Assembly: GCA_007922305.1 (NCBI GenBank)
Contig: ML677331.1
Coordinates: 306,858-370,857 of the forward strand
DNA length: 64,000 nucleotides
Reading direction: 5' to 3'
From: Dermatemys mawii
Lineage: Eukaryota > Chordata > Testudines > Dermatemydidae
In this document: one piece after another, positions 36,668 through 49,949 of the stretch
Numbering within the stretch: the first letter of the stretch is position 1
Layout: each line of letters begins with the position of its first letter
The notes under the pieces: generated by a model
Seen by the model: the letters and a program-made list of their open reading frames with translations, nothing else
What the model was told of the DNA's origin: nothing
Databases searched by the model: none
Position numbers and translations under genes: made by a program

Positions 36668-38899
36668 AGACTTGAGCTGGTTTAAATCAGCCTACGTCCA
36701 AATAGGGTCAGCTGAGGATCTCACTCAGAAGTGCAGCCAACCGAGATTTGGTTCTTTTTTTAATCCATATAATGTGAGCTAACAATATAAAATCATATAA
36801 AATTTGGTAACTGGTACAGAGATGGCATAATTATTTCCTATTCCAAGCTGAGGGTAAAGCTGTGGTATCTATGGTACCACTCTGTGGTAACCAGGGGGTA
36901 AAATAAGGGGAGGAAGGTATTAGGAAAACACAGATCCTCTTCCTTCTCCTTGGCTAGTGAGTAGAGCGCCCCTTTGCTGCTCTAACCTACCTTAACCACT
37001 GCTGATAACCATTGGAAAATAGCAGCATTTGAATGGGTACTGCTTGCACTCTCTCTCTTTTCTCTTTCTCACCTGTGGAAGCTGAGTGTGTTTGTGCATA
37101 TAAAACAAATGATTGTGAAGAAAAGAAGCTATTATTGGTGTAATCCTGGAATAATTGCCTGCAGGGTATGGAAGCACTCTCTAACCACTGAAGCCAGTAC
37201 AGCAAGAGAGGAAGGGGAAAAAGCTGAATGTAAAGCAAAGTGGCCTTTAGAGTTGTTAAAGTAATCCTAATCAAAGAGTGTCCCTGGTTTATAGTTATTT
37301 CTTGTGGCATGTAATGGGGTGGTTGTTTATAAGCCAAGTAATCACCTGTGCTTTTTAAAAATTGATGCTCCATTTCAAGTCAAGCAAGACATTTATCTCC
37401 ACAAGTTCTAAGATCTGGGATGGGGTGAGGAGCATTACTGAGGGAATGCACTTACCACCTTTTTGGAAATGTTTTTGTGTGAATGCTTTAATCTCTACTA
37501 TCATTTGTCTTTTATGAATGTGTGAGGCAGACTCTGAAAGTTATGGTGGTAAACTAGACTGTTTGTGAAATAAACAATTTCCATTGAAGACCTTTTCCCC
37601 CTTTCCCCCTTCCAATGCTGGGGTAAAAAGGGAATTAATTTCTAAAGAGAAAATAAGTCAGCGCAAGATGCTACCAGGCCCTTATGTGGATGTGGAGTGG
37701 GGCACTTGGTCATAAAGAGAGATCCCTTTTCCCAGCCTTGTGTGGCTTAGCGAGGAGGCAGGGCTAGGGCATACTCAAACAGTGAAGAAAACAAAGATGC
37801 ACCTCACAAAGGTATACATATGCAGTCTAACCCAGTGGGTTAGACTGAGCTGATTTCTGTTTCTGTAATCCAAGTAACAATAATCTATCCACCAGTCATT
37901 GGTAAATCCTTAGGGACCATATTCTACCTCTTACTCACATTGACTAATACCTTATTTGGCCAATAGCCACAATGAATTATAATAGTAGAAAACATGTCAG
38001 CTATGAGAACAACTTGGCAATGGCCTCCTGTTTCAGTAGTGAATTGTTCAAAGCTCTTAAATTAATGCCCCACAATACAAGTAACAGTCTATAAAGACAG
38101 GCTTAATAGAAAGGATACGTGTTCAAGTCTGCTCTAGTCCTGTGTACTGAAATTAATTCAGCTCTGAAAGAATATGCTATAATCTGAAGGCTCATGCCAA
38201 AGGAAGAGGAAGGTCAGCCATCACAAATAGACAATGAAAGCATTTTGTGTAGCAATTGTTGTCACAGAACTGAGCTGAAAGCCAGGACAATAACTCTGAT
38301 GTTGAACAGGAAAGAGGAAACTTGGACTATAGGAACAACATGACCCGAGTTGTAGGGAACATTCAACTTCTCTGAAGCCAGGTGGGTTCTATCATGTTTG
38401 AATTTGATCCCTAATGTCTGGGAACAAACAAGAAATAAAGGGGTAAACAGGATTAACCTCTGAAAAATTTGAAGCAATTCCATTGTTTGCAAACTGTTAG
38501 GAAGTTCACCAATTAACACTACTGGAAGAATCAGTGCAGAAAACGAGGGACTGCTCCTTAATGTGTGTCACTACAGTGCTCTGCACTATTTTTGTTTCTT
38601 TTCATTACCTCTTTGAATAAGAGGCACTTTCTCCTATGAACAGTTTATGTCATGTTGCTAGTGCACAACATCTGCCACATTCCACACCAGAACTGGCTGC
38701 ATCAATGGGAAGCAGTGGAACTTTGTGACCAGATTGTCAGTATACATCAGAGTAGCTATGTGAAACAGAGAGGCAGGCCCAATGTATAATAATAAAGCAC
38801 CAAATTCTTCTAGCTACTTCAGTGTTTGGTCTCCTAGCTTGATTTTTTTGGACTCCTATACCCAGTTACCAACATCTAATTTACATCACTCTACACATT

Positions 38900-39015
38900 A
38901 AGGCCCCAATTCTCCACTGAAAACTATGTAGGCAAATCTGCACTGAAGTCAAAGGGATTCCTGGGAGCCTCCAGGGTAGAGAGCTGCATGGTTCTTAGTG
39001 TAGGATTGGGGCCTA
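38900..39015. repeat. Short foldback repeat with inverted ends
   Basis: The left end taaggccccaattctccact is mirrored by the complement of the right end agtgtaggattggggccta, giving about 20-bp inverted termini on a 116-bp unit. Coding capacity is nil. Confidence 0.5.
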
Positions 39016-39229
39016 AGTCTAAATTCAGCCCATTGTCTTTAAAGTATATTAGAATCTTTCTGGGTAAAAGGTGCTTATAAAGCTAAATGATAACCTTTCC
39101 TCACCAGTGGTCACATGCATAATGCATTTCCTACATCTCTATGCTTCAGTGTCATGTAAAAACAGTTTGGTTCCAAGTTTACAGTACTTTAAAATGAAAG
39201 CATTTATATTAATTTAAATAACACCACTA

Positions 39230-39985
39230 ATGAAAGGAGACTCAGAGAGTTTGGCTTGTTTAGCCTAACCAAAAGAAGGCTGAGGGGAGATATGATTGCT
39301 CTCTATAAATATATGAGAGGGATAAATACCAGGGTGGGAGAGGAATTAGTTAAGCTCGGTACTAATGAGGACACAAGAACAAATGGATATAAAGTGGCCA
39401 GCAGGAAGTTTAGACTTGAAATTAGACGAAGATTTCTAACCATTGAGGGAGTGAAGTTCTGGAACAGCCTTCCAAGGGGAGCAGTGGGGAAAAAGACCTA
39501 TCTGGCTTCAAGACTAAGCTTGATAAGTTTATGGAGGAGATGGTATGACGGGATAGCCTAATTAATTGATCTTTGACTATTAGCAGTAAATATGCCCAAT
39601 GGCCTATGATGGGATGTTAGATGGGATGGGATTTGAGTTACTACAGAGAATTCTTTCCTGGGTGTCTGGCTGGTGAGTCTTGCCCACATGCTCAGGGTTT
39701 AGCTGATCACCATATTTGGGGTTGGAAAGGAATTTTCCTCCAGGGCAGATTGGCAGAGACCCAGAGGGTTTTTCACCTTCCTCAGCAGCATGGGGCATGG
39801 GTCTCTTGCTGGAGGATTCTCTGCAGCTTGATTAAACCATGATTTGAGGACTTCAGTAGCTCAGACATAGGTGAGAGGTTTATTGCAGGAGTGGGTGGGT
39901 CAGATTCTGTGGCCTGCATTGTGCAGGAGGTCAGACTAGATGATCATAATGGTCCTTTCTGATCTTAAAGTCTGAGTCTATGTTT
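39230..39985 (+). mobile_element. CR1 LINE 3' end (ORF2 C-terminus plus 3'UTR)
   Basis: The frame at 39256-39561 encodes the C-terminal CR1 ORF2 segment (LTKRRLRGDMIALYKYM, and WNSLPRGAV near its end). It is followed by a CR1 3'UTR with the ggaattttcctccagggcagattggcagagac block. The tail is gatcataatggtcctttctgatcttaaagtctgagtctatg with mismatches to the family. It is strongly 5'-truncated but relatively intact within what remains. Confidence 0.88.
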
Positions 39986-42536
39986 AGACGAGTGTCTGTA
40001 TATATCCCTTACTTGCTTGTGTCTCTGTTATCTTCCCTTGGACCTCTTGCTAATACCATGAGTTGAAGCTGTCTTATGATTTTTAAGGTTATTTCAATGT
40101 GTGATGGTTAAAGCGATAGCCAAACACAAACAGGCCCAGCTGATTCCCAGTGACTCTGCCACAAGTGTGGCATCTGTGATCACCTTCACCTTGCATACAG
40201 AGGGCCAAATAGTCAGCTGGCGTCAGTCAGTGTTGCAAGCCAACGGAGCAACACTGAAAATCAGGCCTACAATATGCACTTAAACAATGGCTTGTAATGT
40301 TGTACAGTCAACCCAGCGTTAGAAATACAGCAGTGACTCCTGCTTCTGAACCATGGTGGCTGCAAAACATGGATTCCTTGCGGTACCTTAATGACTAACA
40401 TATTTCTTTGTGGGCCAAGCCCATGAACGCTTATGCTCAAATAAATGTGTTAGTCTCTAAGGTGCCACAAGGACTCCGCGTTGTTTTTGCTGATACAGAC
40501 TAATGTGGCTACCCCTCTGAAACATGGTGGATGTGGGACACTAAAACATCAGTAATTTATGAATGTTTTCTTTTTGCTATCAAGTTAGTTCACATTGACA
40601 AAACTCAGACCATGCTCTACGCTACAGCTGCTGGTATAATACTCTAAACCCAGAAGTTGGAACTAAAGCAGTAAAATAGGTTGAGTGTTAGCAATTATCC
40701 CACATTGTAGGAAGTGTGTGTCTTACTAAAAGATTAATTACTGATGTATATGCTGTATGTGTGTGATTGTTGGGTTATTTTATTTTTATTTTCCAGCCAC
40801 TTCCTGGAACACTTCTGATGTTGACTAACATGATCCTGCAACTGATTTTGTCTTTGCATTATGCAAATCATTTTAGAATTCGTAGGCCCCCTCATCAGAT
40901 GCTATTGCCTTCACAGTTAGATATAATTAGGCAAAATATCTCCTTAGAAAGCAGTGTTGCAATGGAAATGTGTAGTTAATAGTAGTTTTAATAAAGGATC
41001 TTTATGGACTACAAATTATTAAATTTTGATTTGTGGGCTCTGAACTCCCTTAACACCAGCTAAACTGTGGCTTCATTTTCACAAACCTAAATTGCATCCC
41101 TTTTAAAATGCCATGAACTAAAACACTCGGGGAATTGTCTTCTGTCATTAATCATGGCTGTGTATTCCTATTGGTCTTAAAGGCAAGAAGCATGTGTTGT
41201 CTTTGTCTAGTTCGTCTATTGTATTGCTATGGGACAGGATATTTTTTAATTAATACAACATGCAAATATATTTGTTTTCACTCCTTATGCTAAGGTAAAA
41301 CAGACTGACGGCACAATGACAAACAGACTTCTCTGCTAACTAACTAGCCTCAAATTTTGTACCCGCAACTGAGTAGGCATGTCATTTACAGCCACTCTGC
41401 TCTGAATGGGCAAACTGACTTCCATGGGATCTCTGAAAATCCAGCCCTAGATGTCTAGCTATCTGATTGCACCCACAAGTCAGATAGGCTTGTAGGGTCA
41501 TGCTATCAAACAAGTTCGGCAAGGAAGTACCAGTTATTCTGTTCAAGTTCTTCTATATGCAAAGTCCTGCAAACCAAGTTAGGCTAAATTCTGAAATGTG
41601 GTGACTATTCTGATCTCAAGCCTGCAAAGCACTGAATCATATCCTTGACTATGGGTGTAATGCCATATTAAAGAATTTTGGAGCCCTGTGCAGTATGGAA
41701 GTTCCCGGCATGGTGAGGATTGGAGAGGGAGCCTTGCAGCAGCTACCGTGTCATGGGGCTGGTCCAACTCCCCACTCTAGCAGGGCAGCTGTAGGGCCCT
41801 TCCACATAACACCCTGTCCCCTTCCTGGCTCTGAGTAGGTTTTTTGTGTGTGATTTTTTTTTCCCCCAGTGGGATGTGAGCCCTGTGCAAGGTTCCCGAG
41901 TGCACATGGTTAATCTGGGCCTGTTGACTTCAGTTCAACTACTCATGCATAAAATTAAGCACATGCTTAAGCACTTTGTTGGATCAGTGCTCCTTACCTT
42001 GCAGGATCATAGTGCATAAAGTCACTGTAATTGTGCATGACAATTAGGGACAGAATTGCTTATGTGTTTCTGTGTTGAGGCTGCTTTGAAAAGGTGGCCC
42101 AATAAATGTGTTGGTGTATGTGTTTAGATACCATTAGATATGTACGTATATGTAATGTATGAATATATGTTTATGGTGTGGGACAAGAAAGGGGAGAGAG
42201 AGGGAGCAATTAATACTAATCCCGGTCACAGTAACCCAAGATGTGGATTGTAAGAAAACCCAAGAGGAATACCTCATTCTTGACCAATTTATCATCTGGA
42301 GTTCAGATGGATTCTATCAACTCGGTTAAAAATATTCAGTAATTGAAATGCTTAACAATTGCATGCAGAGGCAAGCACTGAGATGCTGTCATGTGAAGTG
42401 CCCTGATCTCATCTTCAGTGGCAGTGTATAAAAATCTCAGTCGAGATTAAGATTTAACATCTCGTTAATGCCCCTACTGACTCTTTCAGTAAATCCAGGC
42501 CCTAATATACAAATATTTTAATAAATACAGCCAAGA
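39986..42536. other. Unclassified non-coding DNA with one foldback
   Basis: Only the Penelope-type foldback (40360-40522) is recognised. Other sequence is AT-rich with open frames below 71 codons. Confidence 0.4.
40360..40522. mobile_element. Penelope-like-element-associated foldback repeat, copy 2
   Basis: The right arm is the complement of the 6806-7035 left arm (ggtgccacaaggactcc at about 40461-40477, tgatacagactaatgtggctacccctctga at its end). The left arm (ggattccttgcggtacctta, gactaaca) is its imperfect inverted copy, giving the same foldback design as copy 1. Near-identical 13-mers tgaaccatggtgg (40347-40359) and tgaaacatggtgg (40518-40530) flank it and may be a target duplication. 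Confidence 0.58.
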
Positions 42537-42945
42537 TCTATTTTAGTTATTCATTCATCTTACAGTAGTACCTAGAGGATCCCACTAAGGATTGAGGCCC
42601 TACTATGCTAGGTACTGTACACACACATCATGAAAAGATGATCCCTGCCCCAACAAGTGAATAAAACCACTAGGTTCACGTTTTAAGATTGAAACCAAAA
42701 TTAGGGCTCGTGGGTGCCAGATACTGAATAAACAATAGAGTAAGAGATGTTCCCTTTCCAAAAAAGCTTCTGATAGAAACAGACAGGACAGATACAAATA
42801 GGAAACATTTCTATCCCATTGACAGATAAAGAAATAAGGCAAAAAGAACGTGTGACTTTCACAAGACTGGCAGAATCAGGAATTTTATCCACACTTCCTA
42901 AGTAACAGGCCAGTACCTTAACTACATACTCATTCATCCTCGTTA
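42537..42945. repeat. MIR/CORE-SINE-like compound fragment
   Basis: The left part (tgaggccctactatgctaggtactgtacacacac, with mismatches) and the right part (cagataaagaaataaggc, aaagaacgtgtgactttcacaag, cagaatcaggaatttt) recall, in order, an old amniote SINE in antisense of MIR type. It is heavily mutated. Confidence 0.5.
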
Positions 42946-43059
42946 CATTTGGTACATGTTTTTATACATTTTATACAGAAAATGATACTTCTCATATAAA
43001 ATCAGGATCCTTTAAAACTTAAGATTTCCCTTCCTCTGTCTAATTCTCTCACACACACT

Positions 43060-43109
<50 letters not shown>

Positions 43110-45124
43110 CTGAAGAAAAGATACATGCTGGCTTTAAAATGGTGTTTCTTACCTGTTTTGAAAATCTGCACATTCTAAAAGAGAACTGCTTTGAAAAGAA
43201 CTATATAAAGTCTACCTCAGAATGTGCTGCCATCTAGTCAAAAGAGCAATGTCAGCTTATGCAAATGTGCAGGCTTTCTCCTTCTGTTTCCAAGCCCAGT
43301 GCAGGAGGGAGCTCAGTGCACACATAAACACACCTACCCTTTTTGATTTGTTGCCAGATGACAGTGCTGCCTTAGGACTGCTGTGTGGTTGGCAGAGCAT
43401 TCGGGGAACTAATATGTAAATGAACATATCACGTGTCCTACTATGCTACAGCAACCTTACCCCAATTCTGCTTCAGAAAGCAACTTCATTCATAAACTGG
43501 AGAAGGATCTACCAGAGACAAAAGTACAACTATGAGCATATCTTTTTGTGTCACGTATTTCTCACTAGTCATATTCATTAATATCACCTGCCCACATAAT
43601 AGTCCTGTAGACATTTAGTTTCCAAGATATCTTGTGGATGTTGGGAGTAGAACTATATGTGAAGTGCCACCATCCATTCTCCAGAACCATCTAATTTCTA
43701 ACCAGTTGGTTCAAATATCTTGTATTTCTGCAGGGGTGGGTTCAGTACTCAAACTGGATTCAGTGATCACACATCCATTCCTCTCTAGAACTATTTGGAA
43801 TCTTTCCCATGCAGACTCCGCAAATGCATAGATTTTGAATAGTCACCAACATATCACCTGTGTGCATATTACGGTCAGTCTTTAAAACCAGACGGTCTCT
43901 CTCTCTTTCTCCCTCTCTCTCTCTTTTCTTCAAGAGCTCCATCTCTGGGAAGAACATGAGCAAGGCAACAGGAAGCATTGTAGGAGAGTTTCTCAGTGAA
44001 GCAGTCCTTTACTCTGCATTTGCATTCTGCCTAGCACAATGAGGTCCTATTCTTGGTTGATCCTTAGGCACTACTGTCGTAAATGTGATTAATAATAGTA
44101 GTAAGCACTGTGAAAGCTTTCATTGACTGTTAAGTGCTGAGTTTGGGGTGCTTTGCCCACACCTGGTAATACATGCTAAACTGTGCCCGTTATTAACACT
44201 CTCCACTCTGTTAAAATAAGCCTGAATAGCAGACATACTGCTTGTCTGGAAGCTGGCAGGCTATCTTAAACATGCCTCTGCTGCTGTTTCGAACCTACAG
44301 AGGGTACAGCATCAGGGCTTCCCTGAGAATTGGCCCTCCCAGACTATGGTGATAAGGAGGGCCATACCATAGTATATAATGAAAAATTAACTAGAGGACA
44401 GACAGGCTCAGCTCACTTTCTTCTGATAGACAGTGATGTCCAGACACTGAATCAGCTGCATGAAGCCTGACAGAGCCTGTCATTTACAATCCCAGACAGT
44501 CAAGGGTGGTTATCCCATGAGATAATCTGGAAGGATACTTGTGAATTGCTCATGAGGCTAGCTCTCAGGGCTGATAAAATGCATTTCAGTTAGATCATGG
44601 CAATGAAAATTAAAATATTACCTTAAAATAAAGACAGCTTTTACTAGTAAATAATATATAGAGGTGTGCATATGATTTTTTTATTTATATTGTAAAAGCA
44701 CCTAAGATCTCCAAACAGAATCAAGGCCCCATTGTTCCGGGCACTATACAAACACACAAGTAGATATGGTCCCCGAGCTATGTTTTATGACATGCGCTTG
44801 GGATCTGACAAACATTTTATCTGAATATTTTATTGAATAATTTTTTTAAAGGGCGGATTTCTTTTGACGCCTACATAAACATACCGACAAGTATCTCAGT
44901 ACACTGAGCAGAGGCTGGGCCTGATTATGTGCTCATGCACTTCTTACACTATTACACTACACCTAACCCAGTTGCCCTCAGGGGGTGTGAACAAGTGTGA
45001 GTGAACAATCTAGCCCTTGTGTGTAGAAAGGTATTTTTAAGATATGCAGATAAATTCCATGGAAGAGGGATGTGGCTAACAGAGGAGATGTATGCTGAAG
45101 TTGTCGACTGTGAAGTCTTAGAAA
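42946..45124. other. Unclassified non-coding DNA with old SINE scraps
   Basis: Contains two CT-rich simple repeats, a MIR-like scrap at about 44018-44105 (tgcctagcacaatgaggtcc, ttaataatagtagtaagca) and an antisense relative at about 44695-44765 (aaggccccattgttccggg). No genes. Confidence 0.45.
43061..43106. repeat. (CT)n microsatellite
   Basis: About 22 uninterrupted CT units. A shorter CT-rich run lies at 43893-43924. Confidence 0.95.
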
Positions 45125-45985
45125 CATTGAAATTGCCAGATCGGATCAGACCCATGGACCATCTGGTTCAGTATCCTGTCTCTGACAGTGTCCAGTACTA
45201 GATGCTTCCAAGCAAGGCATCAGAACCCTGCAGTGGGCAGATGTGGAATACTCTCCCTCCCATTTACACACATACTAGGTTTCATCCTGATCTCTGATAG
45301 TCAGAGATTGGTTTAAGCCTTAAAGCATAAGGCTTAATATCTCCTCCAGAAATTTTCTTAACATGAATTATGATAACTGCGTATATTCTTGGTATCCAAT
45401 ATGTATATAGATATATGTTATATGTATATGTTGAATTCCTTTTTGACCCTTGTTAACTTCTTGACCTCGTTCTTGTGACAATGCAATCCTCAGTCCAATT
45501 ATATGTTGTGTGAAAAAGTATTTTTTTATCAGTTTTGACTTTTCTGCCTTTTAATGTAATTGAATGTCCCCTTGTTCTTGTGTTATGGGATGGCTAGAAC
45601 AGAAGTTCCCAGTCTACCTTTTCTAGACCATAAATTGTTTTATATACTGTTATCGTGTCTCTCTTATTTATCTCCTTTCTTAGGTAAAGAAGCCCCATTT
45701 TTTTAATCTCTCTTCATAAGAGAGGTTTTCCACATCCTTGCTCGGTCTCATCTCTCTTTTCTGAACCCTCACTATTCCAGCTGTATCCTTTTATGATAGG
45801 GTAAACAGATAAGGTCACACCATTGGTTTATATAAAAGGTATTATAACAGTCCTCATCCCATTTCTTATATAACCTAGTATCTTGTTGGGATGCAGTTTT
45901 TTTTAACCTTAGCTGCATACTGACTAGTGGTCTTCATTGAGTTATTTACAATGAGGCCCAGGTCCCTCTCCTGTTGGAGTAGCCC
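45125..45985 (-). mobile_element. CR1 LINE 3' region, old copy, reverse orientation
   Basis: The plus-strand text reads as the complement of a CR1 C-terminus and 3'UTR. The marks are cagacccatggaccatctggttcagtatcctgtc with mismatches at 45145-45180, the ccccttgttcttgtgttatg segment at about 45567-45587, and the aggtccctctcctgttgg segment near 45960. Frames are thoroughly broken. It parallels the reverse copy at 8025-9465 in order but is more decayed. Confidence 0.75.
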
Positions 45986-47810
45986 TTGTAATTTGTAGTC
46001 AAAAATCAATAAACAATTTATGGGTTTCAATATATTCAACAATTAAAAAGGCCTCAGAGAACTCTGCTTAACTAAGTCTACCAAGCAACTGTTAGCACTA
46101 AGTAACAAAGATATACATTGCCAGATCAAATCCATTAGAACTGCTCCCTGCAGCCTCAGCAGCAAGTCTGGTCTCAGAACAGGGAAGGCTGAGATGAACT
46201 ATCTGCCTGCTTTCAGATAGTCACCTAAATTATTGGGGGAAGAGGAGGCTTACAATTTTGGCTCCTAGCAGTTCCTCTTTTCTCCCCCAAATATATCTTA
46301 TGTTAGTATATTTCCAGATTTTGTCATATTTCATAGATGTCCTAACTCTGTAATTAACATCTGCTGCTTACTCATTATTTTTGTTGTTGGTATATTATTT
46401 GTATTCCTACTTACTGTGGTTAAAAAATGGTTTGCTCAGTTGAAAAAACAGGCACTACATTAAAGGTCACTATCATATTACTGAGTTTACCAAGCTTGTA
46501 TTTTTCACTTCTTAACATGACAGTAGAGAACTATGGGAGTTTGGTTCATGAACAAGCTCTAGGCCTCATCGAAGTCTGTTTCAGAAGTCAAAACCCTGAA
46601 TGATTAGGTTTGTAAGAAATGCCCTGTACACAATAGAACTAGTTGCCCAAATTGCATTGCTCCCTTCATGGTGATTACATTCTTTGAAGACATGGAACAT
46701 CTTTAGATTCTGTGAAATCATGTGACCAAAAAACATAGCAAGCAGGCATAATGAACTGGCATTTTCTAAATGTCTAGCCCTGAAAATTTCAAAGGAGGAA
46801 CTTCAGTGTGAAGAGTTTAATACAACTATTTTGACCTAAACTCTGTCCACATACTGTTGTCTATCTACTCCCTTAGGGTATAGTGAGTATTAATTAGCAC
46901 GTCTGCAAACTTCTTTCAGTTTGGGAAGTGTTATGTAAGTACGAAGCAAAACTATTATTGCTATCCATAGGGAGTCATATTCTCCCTTTTGAGGTTTCTA
47001 TGTGATTCAATTTCCAATTCATGTTTTAAAAGTGGACATTATAAAACAAACTGCCAATATTTTCAGTATATGGGACAATTGCTTCCAAACAAGCTAAAAA
47101 TACAGGACGCTTAAGTATTTTTAGCTCAGGAAAAAATGCTTGCCCTTTGTCTTTTGAGTGAATTTCTCCAGAGTGCTCGAAGGAATTAATTAATTGGCAG
47201 TTCGCTTTTAAAATGCACCAGAGCCTGCATGGGAAGAGCAAAATACCTGATCCTTTCTAGAAATGGTAAAAATAAAGCTGCACAGAGCCTTCAAATCCTT
47301 CATATTGGCAGATATTGGTGGAGGAGGCTTGGCATTCATTAGTGCAAATATTTTGCTTTGGAATAAACCAGTTCAGGGTGTTCATACAATACAGAATGCC
47401 GAAGAAAGAAAGGCCATGAATAATGTTATATTTACAGGCTTTCTTTCCTTCGAATGCAAATGTGCATGTCACATAACAACCCTAATTTATGTGTAACTTA
47501 CTAGCTTTGACTTTGTTCCTAACACAACCTCCACAGTCTGTTGAACTGTATTCAAAAAACAGAGAGAAACTATTGATCTTCTTTCCTCTGTGTATGTCAT
47601 TATGATGAATGTTCTCAATTAAAGAGAAGGAAGATAAATTGAATGATCTGTTACAATGCTCTATTGCCAGTCTGGTGTCCTGTTACCATTCTTTTCCTGG
47701 TATCCCTAGTTTATGTATCTGGCTCTGTTTTATTTAGGTTCTTGTACTGCATCTACATCCCTGGAACCTATTGGATGGTGGTAAACTAGCCTTATAAAAC
47801 TCCGTGTGTG

Positions 47811-47845
<35 letters not shown>

Positions 47846-49149
47846 GTCTGTGTGTGAATGCATTATAGTAAGAAAAATCCTACTACTAGCTAACAAAAAA
47901 ATAAATGTAAACATCATCATTTCTGATGTGATCTGAGGGCTTAATATAACGAAAACTTAACACAAACATTAAAGGATTCAACTGACAGGATTTACTACAT
48001 GTAAAAAGCTAAATTATGTAATGATTCCTGGAGTTTATCTGCAATATCCAGTCACATAGCCCAATAAGGGAAGTTCATGACTGTCTTCAGCTATGCATGA
48101 CAAATTTAAACCCAGAGGGGTTAATTTGCTGCTGAAAAAATTCTAAACAGAGATCTAGAATGGAAGTGCATTAACCAGAGCATCTGCATGTTAAGTTAGG
48201 ATGTGAATGAGGATGGGCAGGTGAAATTCATCCCTTTGCAGAGGACCAACACAAGACCTATCCACCATGTAAGTCCAAAGCGATTAAGTTCTCAAAATAG
48301 CCCTTAAGCTGGCTTTGGGGAGTATTTAGGCCCTGGACTGGCCCTCTGCATAAGGATTATTTTTGTCCTTGTTGTGTAAAAGGAGGGAAGCTGTTTCAAG
48401 TGTAAGGAACAGCATGAAGAAGACCCAAAGATGTGAATCAAGAGCTAAATGGAGAAATAAAGAGAAAGGATTGGGCAAAATATGTGGGGTTGTAAGAGGA
48501 AATGAGAGCAAACCTGTTAGCGTAGGTGGTGCTGTGTAGAGCATTCAGTGTACAGTTACTAAAACAAGAGTTGACCAAGATGTTGGGAAGAAGAGGAGGA
48601 ATGGATTTCAGTGCTGTAGAAGAAACATCAGGATTTGACAGGAGCCTGAATATGAGTGGGAGGAGAGAACGTTTTGGGAGAAAAATCAGAACTTCAGCTC
48701 TTGGCATGTTAAGTTGAGTTTGAGAGCACACTGGTTTACCCAGGGGATGACAGAGATGTGTGATAGAAGAGTGGGGAAAGGCAGATTTTTTGAGTCATTT
48801 GCTTGCTGAAACTGTCAAAGTAAATAATGTTTTCTGGAAATGTGTAGAGAGGAAAACCAAGGACAGGACTCGAGGCATGTCCGCAGGGACAATAAGGGAG
48901 GAGGCACTCAAGTGGCCCTCAAGGAATAGTAGTTGAAATTAAAATACTTACAAATTTTCCCTTTGCCTAATTGATATTACTGTGCCACTTGCTGCATTTC
49001 CCACATTTGTAGAGAGTTCTAGGATAACATTACTGAAATCTTGGCAATTGCTGTTAGCAAGTAGTGACAGTGGTGACTTGGTCATGATCTTCAAGTCCCT
49101 ACATTGGGAGTTGATCTCTTGACAGTCACCTCTTTAACAGAAACCAGCA
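45986..49149. other. Unclassified non-coding DNA
   Basis: AT-rich, with a GT microsatellite (47804-47856). A purine-rich block at about 48400-48760 has some look of an old interspersed repeat but I could not place it. No genes. Confidence 0.4.
47804..47856. repeat. (GT)n microsatellite, interrupted
   Basis: About 26 GT units with interruptions at the ttt and ctg positions. Confidence 0.93.
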
Positions 49150-49435
49150 TCACGTGATACAATGGTTGGAAACTGAAGCTAGACAAATTCAGACTAGAAA
49201 TAAGCAACAAATTTTTGACAGGGAGGGTAATTAATTGCTAGAACAACTTATCTAGGTATACGGTGACCTCGCTATCATTTGACATTTTAAAGTCTAGATA
49301 TATCTAAAAATATGCCATACTTCAACTAGAAGTTATGGGTTTGAAGCAGAAATTACTGTGTGAGAATTATTTCCTTATGTTATTCAGGAGAACAGACTAA
49401 ATTATCGTAATGGTCCCTTCTGACCTTAAAATCTA
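49150..49435 (+). mobile_element. CR1 3'-terminal fragment
   Basis: Starts with the last ORF2 codons region (ggaaactgaagctagacaaa, ctagaaataag, ttaattgctagaacaactta) and ends in a CR1 tail (taatggtcccttctgacctt aaaatctatgaat). It is about 285 bp and severely truncated. Confidence 0.78.
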
Positions 49436-49949
49436 TGAATGGCTCTATGAGGAAAACCAAGAAATCAGAGTCATATAAGCCCAGGGAAGATATGGTCTTG
49501 AGGAGAAAGGAGTGAAGCTAGCTTTCAAAGGCAGCAAAGAGAATAATTTTGATGCACATGCTATTTATTTAGTGGTGCATATACCTGACTGAGTTTCAGA
49601 AAGTATCCAGATTTAAAGGGGTCCAGAATGGAGATTTGAGGTGCTGGAAGAGAAGATGGATCAATCCAGATAACTGCAGATGCATAAAATGTTCAACTGA
49701 ATGGCTGTTTAGCTACAATTTATTTTTATTAAAACTCAGTGGAGAGATTTGGGGCACCAGAGGCAAAATAAAGTTGCTGCAGAGATCATAGGGTAAACAG
49801 ACCAAAACAATGAACCCCAGAGGAGTGACTTCCCACCGCAAGCAAGCTGCTATGATGCTAATAAAAATACTGGTATTTTACAAAAGAAAGGAAATGGATG
49901 AAACGATCATATCAGTCAACTGATGATCCTTAACAATGCTCATTACTCT
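49436..49949. other. Unclassified spacer before the Gypsy element
   Basis: No recognised features. The last four bases CTCT (49946-49949) are the left copy of the Gypsy target-site duplication. Confidence 0.5.

Larger units (their letters stand above)
36023..39229. other. Unclassified non-coding DNA with two foldback repeats
   Basis: Holds the foldbacks annotated at 36313-36667 and 38900-39015, a CAC trinucleotide tract (about 36379-36393), and a 12-bp perfect palindrome with a one-base centre at 37823-37847. No coding region recognised. Confidence 0.4.

Noticed and set aside
37823..37847. 12-bp perfect palindrome as an operator or functional site
   Set aside because: Palindromes of this length are not rare in 64 kb of AT-rich vertebrate DNA, and nothing around it supports a role.
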